Position numbers and translations under genes: made by a program. Below, piece after piece: positions 58,390-64,000 of a stretch of DNA of 64,000 bases (its first letter is position 1; every line of letters begins with the position of its first letter). This DNA is from JAZDOT01 sp043798355 (GTDB lineage Bacteria; Patescibacteriota; Gracilibacteria; Peribacterales; Peribacteraceae): the NCBI GenBank assembly GCA_043798355.1, contig JAZDOT010000002.1, positions 1-64,000 of the forward strand. Direction: 5' to 3'. The notes under the pieces were generated by a model, which worked only from the letters and a program-made list of their open reading frames with translations, did not search any database and was not told the DNA's origin.

Positions 58390-59343
58390 TTACAATCGCC
58401 GCAGAACCGTCCCCGCCCGCAGCATTTTTCCAGTGAGATCGATTCCTTTGAGCGCGCACCGGTCGTCGATAACGCAGTGATCGATGACGCAATCTTCGAC
58501 GGTACATCCCTCGAAGAGGACGGTGTTCCTCAGGGTGCTGTTCTCCACCCTGCAGGCCGGTCCGATGACGACGCTCCCCTCGGTCTGATTCTGCGTGAAG
58601 AGAGAGGACGGATCTCTGAGGATGCGGTCTCCCACGAGAGCTTTCGTGGCTTCGAGGTAGGAGGCGAAGGATCCGATGTCGAACCACGGTTCTCTGAAGC
58701 GGAAACACTCGACGGGGACGGAGCGGCGGATCAGTTCCTCAAAAATGCCGCCGACGTTGTCAGGATGATGCTTCGCATATGCCACGAGAACAGGAAGGAC
58801 GGAAGCGGGGAGGAGCGAGCACCCTGTCGAGACGAGCGTCGATTGCGGTTCAGGCGGTTTCTCTTCGAATGCCGTGATCGTTTTCCCGTCGGGTCCGAGG
58901 ATCACCGTGCCGAAGGATTTCGCCCGCTCGCGGTCACGGATGTCGTGAGCGGCGAGGAGCGGAACATCGTGTGCAGCGGCAGCCAGGAAGTCTGAGAGCG
59001 AAAAGCCGAAGTAGTTGTCTCCCGTGAGGAGCAGGACATCGTCATGGATACCCGCCCGTTCGATCCACTGGGACACCGCCCCGAGCGCTCCCAGCTTGTG
59101 ATCGTCGTGCCGCGTCTCCTCGACGAGGATCTCGACGGGGCGATCGATCGTCTTCGCCCAGCCGAAGAGCCCCTCTGCGACTGCTGCATTAGTGCTCACC
59201 GTGATGGGGATGCCTTCCGGGACACGTTCGACGACAGAACTGAGGATGGGCTTGCCAGCGAGTGGCAGGAGCGGTTTTGCCCGCGTTTCCGTGAGGGGCC
59301 ACAGTCTCGTCGCGAAGCCGCCAGCCAGAATGAATGCATGCAT
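58390..59343 (-). CDS. sugar-nucleotide pyrophosphorylase-like nucleotidyltransferase
   Basis: The protein has 317 residues. The signature MHAFILAGGFATRLWPLTET followed by AKPLLPLAGKPIL is that of the GlmU/RmlA/ManC NTP-transferase family. LLTGDNYFGFSLSDF is the metal-binding GD segment, and FEEKPPEP is conserved. The C-terminal part (VVIGPACRVENSTLRNTVLF and on) looks like a left-handed beta-helix with hexapeptide-like repeats. It probably activates a hexose 1-phosphate for surface polysaccharide synthesis. The exact sugar and nucleotide are not visible. Confidence 0.85.
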   Translation of the reverse strand: MHAFILAGGFATRLWPLTETRAKPLLPLAGKPILSSVVERVPEGIPITVSTNAAVAEGLFGWAKTIDRPVEILVEETRHDDHKLGALGAVSQWIERAGIHDDVLLLTGDNYFGFSLSDFLAAAAHDVPLLAAHDIRDRERAKSFGTVILGPDGKTITAFEEKPPEPQSTLVSTGCSLLPASVLPVLVAYAKHHPDNVGGIFEELIRRSVPVECFRFREPWFDIGSFASYLEATKALVGDRILRDPSSLFTQNQTEGSVVIGPACRVENSTLRNTVLFEGCTVEDCVIDHCVIDDRCALKGIDLTGKMLRAGTVLRRL

Positions 59344-59480
59344 GAGAGGACTCCGAAGACTCCGAGGAAACCGAAGACTCCGAGGAGCAGCATAACCTTC
59401 TTGTCGCTCTGGGCGAAGAAGGAAAAGAACAAATCCTTATCCTCTTCGGCATCTTTGGAGTCCTCAGCATCCTCGGTTTC
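59344..59480. repeat. ACTCCGAGG-type tandem repeat region
   Basis: Units of about 8-9 bases (GACTCCGAA, GACTCCGAG, AAACCGAAG) run from 59346 to 59390. A related degenerate patch (CTTTGGAGTCCTCAGCATCC) lies at 59451-59470. They fill the gap between the nucleotidyltransferase and the truncated glycosyltransferase. Confidence 0.6.
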
Positions 59481-59484
59481 TTCC

Positions 59485-60264
59485 CTACTCCGGCCTCACC
59501 ACAGTCACCGGATACCCTTCGAGCGACTCCACTCTTTCATCGCGCTCGACAATGCCCAAGACCGAGGGGAGGAGCATGTAGGTGATGCCGCGTTTCCGAC
59601 AGGCACTCAGGAGATTGATGGATTGCTCCAGATCGCTTGCCTGGATGAGGTGCGTGATCGCAAAGTGCTCGAGCGTCTCCTCCAGCTTATTTAATTTTCC
59701 GATATTGGGAATTCCACCCACCTCGCACTCGCTCCACCCGCGACCATCGAGGATTGCGACGGGCTTCAGAGGATTCTTCTTCTTCTGCAGTGCTTCGATG
59801 AGCGCGCGCGATTCCCGTGTGACGCCGACAATGAGGGTGGGAAAGGTCGGCGGGTCACGGCGGAGCATGTGTCGCAGGAAGGATTGGAACAGGAGGTGCC
59901 AGATCCATGTTCCGGTTGCCGAGAGGACAAATGCCTCAATGAGGAGCTTCCGGCTGAAGAGTTCGCTGTAGCGGAAGTAGTACGTGAGGGCGTAGAAGGC
60001 CGTGCCCACGAGCGCGGCATAGGCGATGTAGGCGACATTGCGCAGCGTCCTCTGATCGCGCAGGGGATGGAACGTACGCGTCGTCGCGAGGACGAGGAGC
60101 CATAACGGGGAGGCGATCGCGGCCGAAGTGATGTGCGGGAGGAAGGGGAAGTCTGTCGAGAAGATCCATCCGACCCGGACGACGTACGCGAGAGCGTAGA
60201 GGGCGACGAAGAGGAGGAGGTCGGTGACGAGCCAGAGGGTCAGGAGGAGGCGGAAGCGCTGCAC
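59485..60264 (-). CDS. N-terminal half of a polyprenyl-phosphate sugar phosphotransferase (WbaP/CoA_binding_3 type), truncated
   Basis: The protein has 259 residues. It has four hydrophobic helices (LLTLWLVTDLLLFVALYALA, SPLWLLVLATTRTFH and two more), then a Rossmann-like domain (FPTLIVGVTRESRALIEALQ, LKPVAILDGRGWSECEVGGI, ITHLIQASDLEQSINLLSAC), ending EGYPVTVVRPE. Full-length members are about 450-480 residues, with a C-terminal catalytic domain (PF02397-type) that transfers sugar phosphate to undecaprenyl phosphate. That domain is missing and repeat sequence follows directly. The protein may be a pseudogene product or a regulatory half. Confidence 0.7.
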   Translation of the reverse strand: MQRFRLLLTLWLVTDLLLFVALYALAYVVRVGWIFSTDFPFLPHITSAAIASPLWLLVLATTRTFHPLRDQRTLRNVAYIAYAALVGTAFYALTYYFRYSELFSRKLLIEAFVLSATGTWIWHLLFQSFLRHMLRRDPPTFPTLIVGVTRESRALIEALQKKKNPLKPVAILDGRGWSECEVGGIPNIGKLNKLEETLEHFAITHLIQASDLEQSINLLSACRKRGITYMLLPSVLGIVERDERVESLEGYPVTVVRPE

Positions 60265-60338
60265 GGGAATAGAGTAGGGGAAAGAGGGAAAATGTGCAGC
60301 AAAAAGAAGCAGAGGAACGAAGAGGAAACAGAGGAGGA

Positions 60339-60698
60339 TTAGCGCGGTTTGGGTTTACCTTGCTTTCTTACTCTCCCTTCCCATTTCTGTTCTACCCAAC
60401 CTAGCGTCCGCATTACTTTCTCTCGCGCAAATATGTGCGGGGCACGAGCAGCAAGAGCATTCAATTCTGTTTCTATCTGTTCCGGAGTGGTGCCTGATGA
60501 GAATAGTGCCTCCAATGCATTTTCTTGGACTTCCTGACCCAAGCCATTGACCAGTATGCGTATATCGATGCCTCGCATGAGTGATGCGATCACGTCACCG
60601 AAAGATCTCTCGCCTCCACGGGAGCATTCACGTTCCCTAAAGTCAGGTCCGCGATGTGCCAATGGTTCCCCTGAGAATGGAAAAATTCTTTGGTACAT
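60339..60698 (-). CDS. hypothetical protein, 119 residues
   Basis: The N-terminal 30 residues are Arg/Glu-rich and polar. A helical core follows (VIASLMRGIDIRILVNGLGQ, TTPEQIETELNALAARAPHI), then a very basic tail (GRVRKQGKPKPR) that could contact nucleic acid. No family is recognised. It starts 15 bases after the metallopeptidase gene and is probably in the same transcript. Confidence 0.5.
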   Translation of the reverse strand: MYQRIFPFSGEPLAHRGPDFRERECSRGGERSFGDVIASLMRGIDIRILVNGLGQEVQENALEALFSSGTTPEQIETELNALAARAPHIFAREKVMRTLGWVEQKWEGRVRKQGKPKPR

Positions 60699-60713
60699 GA
60701 GGAGGGTGAACTA

Positions 60714-61640
60714 TTACTGCTGCGCAAGAACGTTTGAGCCCAGCCAGACGTAGGGCAGCTTCGTCACGTCCCATGGTATATCGCCGCGCCACCGGAAAGA
60801 ACCGGAGGCAATCGTGCGGGCGGGGATGTGGTCTTCCATCCACCGCAGTTTCATGGCCAGCGCGCGGTTGCTCTGTGCGCGTTGCACGAAGCTCTCGCGC
60901 TGGAGCAGGAAGAACGCGTACGTTTCGGCGAAGTCCTCGAAGGCATCGGAGGCGGAGTAGCCCGAGACGAAATCTTCCGCGCGCGCTTCGGGATGCTTCT
61001 CCTTCGCGCTCTTCCAGGAGATGGCATAGAAGCTCACGCTCGGATCGTCATTCCAGATGATCTCGTTCCCGTCACGAAAAGCACTCGCGCCCATTGCGGA
61101 TGTGCCTGTGAGGCAGCCGAGATCCGTCACATGTCCGAACTCGTGGACGAGGAGTGAGCGGAATTCATTCTCCTCTACAGAGCCGTCGATGACGATGGAG
61201 CTCTTTCCGGCGAGTCCCCGCTGGTTCGGTCTGTCATAGCGCACGACGAATCGTTTGAGGAAGGGGAGGCATTCGCCCGGGAGAGCGCGCAGGACTTCGC
61301 TCGCGAGCAGTTTATCTTCGAAGGTGATGTCGGGTTGGTTCACGATGGGGACGAAGGGCTGGACCCGCTCCTCTTCCGTGTCATTGGTAATGAGGTGGAT
61401 CTGAGGGTTAAGGCTAGGGTTAAGGCTAAGGCTAGGGTTAAGGTTAGGGGCGGTTTTGGCGATCCAGTAGTAACTTCCGGGGTGTTCGGTCTGCGTGCGA
61501 GGTCTCGGGCTGACGGAGCGGATGGCCGCTTTATTTGCAGGGGCGATCTCCTGTGCTATGCTCCCGCTCGAGAGTACGGTCGAGCTTCCGCCGGTCAGGC
61601 AGCAGAGAAGTCCTGTGAGGAAGAGGACATGTGCTCTCAT
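60714..61640 (-). CDS. secreted zincin-like metallopeptidase
   Basis: The protein has 308 residues. A signal peptide (MRAHVLFLTGLLCCLTGGSS) is followed by a repeat-derived linker and the catalytic domain. LLVHEFGHVTDLGC contains the HExxH zinc site, and DAFEDFAETYAFFL, about 80 residues on, supplies a likely third ligand (Glu). This is the pattern of gluzincin-type or anthrax-lethal-factor-like peptidases. Residues about 63-79 (APNLNPSLSLNPSLNPQ) are the translation of a GGCTAA/GGGTTA array, inserted before the mature domain. The substrate is unknown. Confidence 0.65.
   Translation of the reverse strand: MRAHVLFLTGLLCCLTGGSSTVLSSGSIAQEIAPANKAAIRSVSPRPRTQTEHPGSYYWIAKTAPNLNPSLSLNPSLNPQIHLITNDTEEERVQPFVPIVNQPDITFEDKLLASEVLRALPGECLPFLKRFVVRYDRPNQRGLAGKSSIVIDGSVEENEFRSLLVHEFGHVTDLGCLTGTSAMGASAFRDGNEIIWNDDPSVSFYAISWKSAKEKHPEARAEDFVSGYSASDAFEDFAETYAFFLLQRESFVQRAQSNRALAMKLRWMEDHIPARTIASGSFRWRGDIPWDVTKLPYVWLGSNVLAQQ
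61404..61450 (+). repeat. GGNTTA/GGCTAA hexamer array 5, inside the metallopeptidase gene
   Basis: Seven to eight units of GGGTTA/AGGCTA/AGGTTA occur within a minus-strand gene. The G-rich strand is again the + strand, and the frame is kept. Confidence 0.85.
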
Positions 61641-61680
61641 TGGATGCAAAAGTGTTAATTTATAGTACTTTTATCTTTAA

Positions 61681-63141
61681 ATGTCAACTATTTCCGAGCC
61701 TTCCCCAGTGCCGGTTCACCCCGGGGAGAAGCACATTCTGAGCGTCGAAAAGCTCACGCAGGGGGGATCCGGCTTGGCACACATCGGCGCAGTCCCCGTC
61801 TTCATTCCGGGAACTCTTCCAGGGCAATCCGTTTCGGTCACCATCACGAAGAACCGCGGGTCATTCTATGAGGCTCGCGTGGAGAGCGTGAAGAGGAAGG
61901 CCAAGGATGAGATCCCCGCACGCTGCCCGCACTTCCACGAGTGCGGCGGGTGCGTGTGGCAGAATCTTCCGTACAACAAGCAGATCGCCTACAAGGAAGA
62001 TATCGTCCGCGAAACGCTCGAATATCTCACTCCTGCGGAGTCGGCCGTGCGCGCGCGCCTGCCGGGTCGTGTCCTCAAGATCATCCCCAGTCCGCAGGTG
62101 TTTCACTACCGGAACAAACTGGAGCTCACCTTCGGTTTCGAGTCTACGCGGGTGGAGGAGATCGCCGGGCGCAAAGTATTCCACGATGAGAATCCCAGTA
62201 TCGGGTTCCACAGTCCCGGACAGTGGTCGACGATCATCCCCATTGCCGAGTGTCACCTTTACGACGAGCAGATCGCATCACTCCTTTCCGACATACGCCG
62301 GTTCATCGTGGACTCGCGCATCCCCGTCTACAACCCGAAGACGCATCGCGGGGTGCTCAGGACGCTGCTGCTCAGGCGCGGCATCAATACGGGGGAGCAG
62401 ATGATCGCCTTCATCGTGAAGGCGAGGAAGAAGGAACTGGAGCCCCTCTTCCAGCACTTCATGCGCTTCGCCGGCCGCTCGGGCCTGAAATCTCTCCTCG
62501 TCATTGAAAATATGTCCCTGAATGACAAGCCGGAGAACCCGAAAGTGCACCCGCTCGTCGGCAAGCCGTTCATCACCGAGCGGCTGTTCGATCTCTCGTT
62601 CGACATTTCACCCTTCTCTTTCTTCCAGACGAATACGCTGGGGGCCGAGAAGCTCTACCAATCGATCGCGCAGGCGGCGGATCTCACGGAGCGCGATATC
62701 CTGCTGGATGCGTACTGCGGCATGGGGACCATCGGCCAGTACCTCGCGCGTTACTGTCAGCGGGTCGTGGGCATCGAGAGTCATCCGACTGCGGTTGAAG
62801 ATGCACTCAAGAGCGCAGGCAAGAACCGCATCGCGAACATCAGCTTCTACAAAGGCCGCACAGAACAGGTGCTCCCCGATCAGCTGAAACCGGACGGCAA
62901 ATATCACTTCAGCGTTGTTGTTTTAGATCCTCCCCGTGCGGGGCTCCATCCGGATGCGCGGGATGCCGTGCTCGCCCACGCGCCGAAGAGAATCGTATAC
63001 GTCTCCTGCAACATTGCCACCTTCGCGCGCGACCTCGGGGATTTCCTGAAGGCCGACTACGATCTTCGTTCCGTGCAGCCGGTGGATATGTTTCCGCATA
63101 CGGCGCATATCGAGACAGTCGCTGTATTACAGAAGAAATAG
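61681..63141 (+). CDS. rlmD: 23S rRNA (uracil-C5)-methyltransferase, RlmD/RumA-like
   Basis: The protein has 486 residues. A TRAM domain (SVEKLTQGGSGLAHIGAVPV) is followed by four cluster cysteines beginning CPHFHECGGCVWQ. The class I methyltransferase has DAYCGMGTIGQYLARY, the catalytic LDPPRAGLHPDARDAVL, and VYVSCNIATFARDLGDF with the nucleophilic Cys. The family methylates U1939 (RlmD), U747 (RlmC) or tRNA U54 (TrmA). The TRAM domain and cluster favour RlmD, but the target base cannot be fixed from sequence alone. The start lacks a Shine-Dalgarno sequence. Confidence 0.88.
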   Translation: MSTISEPSPVPVHPGEKHILSVEKLTQGGSGLAHIGAVPVFIPGTLPGQSVSVTITKNRGSFYEARVESVKRKAKDEIPARCPHFHECGGCVWQNLPYNKQIAYKEDIVRETLEYLTPAESAVRARLPGRVLKIIPSPQVFHYRNKLELTFGFESTRVEEIAGRKVFHDENPSIGFHSPGQWSTIIPIAECHLYDEQIASLLSDIRRFIVDSRIPVYNPKTHRGVLRTLLLRRGINTGEQMIAFIVKARKKELEPLFQHFMRFAGRSGLKSLLVIENMSLNDKPENPKVHPLVGKPFITERLFDLSFDISPFSFFQTNTLGAEKLYQSIAQAADLTERDILLDAYCGMGTIGQYLARYCQRVVGIESHPTAVEDALKSAGKNRIANISFYKGRTEQVLPDQLKPDGKYHFSVVVLDPPRAGLHPDARDAVLAHAPKRIVYVSCNIATFARDLGDFLKADYDLRSVQPVDMFPHTAHIETVAVLQKK

Positions 63142-63159
63142 AGGATCGGTTTAGTACGA

Positions 63160-63180
63160 AGGGTTAGGGTTAGGGTTAGG
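63160..63180 (+). repeat. GGGTTA (telomere-like) hexamer array 6
   Basis: Three perfect GGGTTA units plus GG lie 18 bases after the rlmD stop. The G-rich strand is the + strand. Confidence 0.85.
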
Positions 63181-63204
63181 AAACTGGAAATTTGGAACGC
63201 GAAA

Positions 63205-63232
63205 CCCGGCACTCCCATACGGGAGCACCGGG
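63205..63232 (+). terminator. intrinsic terminator after rlmD
   Basis: CCCGG and CTCCC pair with GGGAG and CCGGG across a four-base loop, with two mismatched bases inside the stem. A T-rich run follows. It may serve both the rlmD gene and the convergent isomerase gene. Confidence 0.7.
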
Positions 63233-63265
63233 TCTCTCTTTGGCGTTGGTTGACACGAATAGTCC

Positions 63266-64000
63266 CTACTTCGCTTGGGCCTTTTCGTCGAAGGCCGCGT
63301 CGAATGCCACGGTGCTGGGGGCGAAGTCGATGCGACGAACGTAGTCGCAGGCTTCCTTGGCTCCCTGCTCGCGGTTCATTCCCTTGTCTTCCCACTCCAC
63401 CGACAATGGACCGTTGTAGCCCACGTCGTTCAGGGCACGGATGATCTCCTCGAAGTTGACGTCGCCGCGCCCGAGGGACCGGAAGTCCCAGCCACGGCGC
63501 GGATCGCCGAAGTCGAGGTGACTCGAGAGGATGCCCCGTCGGCCATCCAGCTTCACAATGGCATCCTTCATGTGCACGTGGTAGATCCGGTCCGAGAACG
63601 TGCGCACGAATTCGGCAGGGTCGAGGCCCTGCCAGATCAGGTGGCTGGGGTCGAAGTTGAAACCGAATTCCAGGCGGTCATCCAGCACATCGAGGGCGCG
63701 TTCGGCCGTGTACCAGTCGAACGCGATTTCGGTGGGGTGCACCTCCAGTGCGAAGCGCACCTCGTGCTCGCCGAACACCTCCAGAATCGGATTGAACCGA
63801 TCGGCCAACAGTTGGAAACCCGCATCGATCTCCGCCGGCGGCACCGGCGGGAACGAGTAGAATTTCCCCCAGATGGACGATCCGGTGAAGCCGTTCGCGA
63901 CAATGCGGGGCTTACCGTTGGCCCACTTCGGCCACTTCTCCTTGACGACGGCAGGCGCGGCATCGTAGAACCGTCGGGCCGCGATCGCCAGCTTCTTCAT
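63266..64000 (-). CDS. sugar phosphate isomerase/epimerase-like TIM-barrel protein, 5' end outside the window
   Basis: The 244 visible residues match the xylose isomerase-like TIM-barrel superfamily. VRFALEVHPTEIAFDWYTAE, GFNFDPSHLIWQG, RIYHVHMKDAIVKL and YNGPLSVEWEDKGMNREQGA contain the metal-binding Glu, Asp, His and Glu. The N-terminal 80-100 residues of the barrel are not present. The Met at the window edge is therefore probably internal, and the gene continues beyond base 64000. Its composition and family look unlike the rest of the window, so the contig edge deserves care. The substrate is unknown. Confidence 0.75.
   Translation of the reverse strand: MKKLAIAARRFYDAAPAVVKEKWPKWANGKPRIVANGFTGSSIWGKFYSFPPVPPAEIDAGFQLLADRFNPILEVFGEHEVRFALEVHPTEIAFDWYTAERALDVLDDRLEFGFNFDPSHLIWQGLDPAEFVRTFSDRIYHVHMKDAIVKLDGRRGILSSHLDFGDPRRGWDFRSLGRGDVNFEEIIRALNDVGYNGPLSVEWEDKGMNREQGAKEACDYVRRIDFAPSTVAFDAAFDEKAQAK

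Noticed and set aside
7107..63180. TTAGGG-like arrays as evidence of a linear chromosome with telomeres
   Set aside because: They are short, internal, imperfect and lie between or inside normal genes.

Overview
The window looks like a chromosomal segment of a bacterium of the Candidate Phyla Radiation. A Peregrinibacteria/Peribacteria-like lineage is my best guess. The evidence is a GC-rich genome using the standard code (TGA acts as a stop, and prfB is present), an almost complete absence of Shine-Dalgarno sequences with many leaderless-looking starts, many hypothetical helical proteins, a VirD4/TraD-like ATPase, and several copies of a very cysteine-rich protein family that I associate with CPR genomes. 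No search was run, so the taxonomy is inference.

Region by region. 1-1.8 kb: a decayed DUF559 endonuclease fragment and a hypothetical protein. 1.8-10 kb: a TrmB-like regulator, a Cys-rich protein (paralog 1), a MITE-like element, a T4SS-type ATPase, a queuosine-precursor transporter, a 56-residue histone-fold protein, and Cys-rich paralog 2. 10-16.6 kb: a tRNA-Ser gene followed by an operon that reads toward it. The operon encodes a small helical protein, a 1700-residue protein with zeta-toxin-like and Fic-like domains, and a RelA/SpoT-type HD hydrolase. 16.8-21 kb: prfB with a +1 programmed frameshift, two PilN/PilO-like membrane proteins, and infC-rpmI-rplT. 21-28.2 kb: a second MITE-like element, Cys-rich paralogs 3, 4 and 5, a divergent TrmB regulator, a toxin-antitoxin pair, and broken tails of further Cys-rich and TrmB copies. 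28.4-46.8 kb: housekeeping and envelope genes (HEAT-like protein, Nif3-like, trmD, DUF167, DsbA-like lipoprotein, wecG/tagA, gpmI, wecB, O-antigen ligase, guaA, an ECF sigma factor with a FecR-type membrane partner, efp). 46.9-55 kb: gatB, def, a DnaQ-like exonuclease, nth, a second toxin-antitoxin pair, a third TrmB regulator, thyA and folA. 55-61.6 kb, minus strand: secD fused to a parvulin PPIase domain, a SecD-like lipoprotein, a sugar nucleotidyltransferase, a truncated polyprenyl-phosphate glycosyltransferase, and a metallopeptidase. 61.7-64 kb: rlmD and a partial TIM-barrel sugar isomerase.

Three themes stand out. (1) Five full-length paralogs and at least two broken tails of an uncharacterised 530-600 residue family lie within 26 kb. 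Each has an N-terminal zinc ribbon, two cysteine ladders and a C-terminal ribbon, and the family repeatedly sits beside TrmB-type regulators. This is the best candidate for an undescribed system. (2) Short tandem repeats pervade the window. There are six GGNTTA-type arrays, all with the G-rich strand on +, and more than a dozen heptanucleotide tracts, several inserted in frame inside enzymes such as GuaA, TrmD and WecB. (3) Some domain architectures are unusual: SecD with an inserted parvulin domain, a zeta-Fic giant protein next to an alarmone-type hydrolase, and a bacterial histone.
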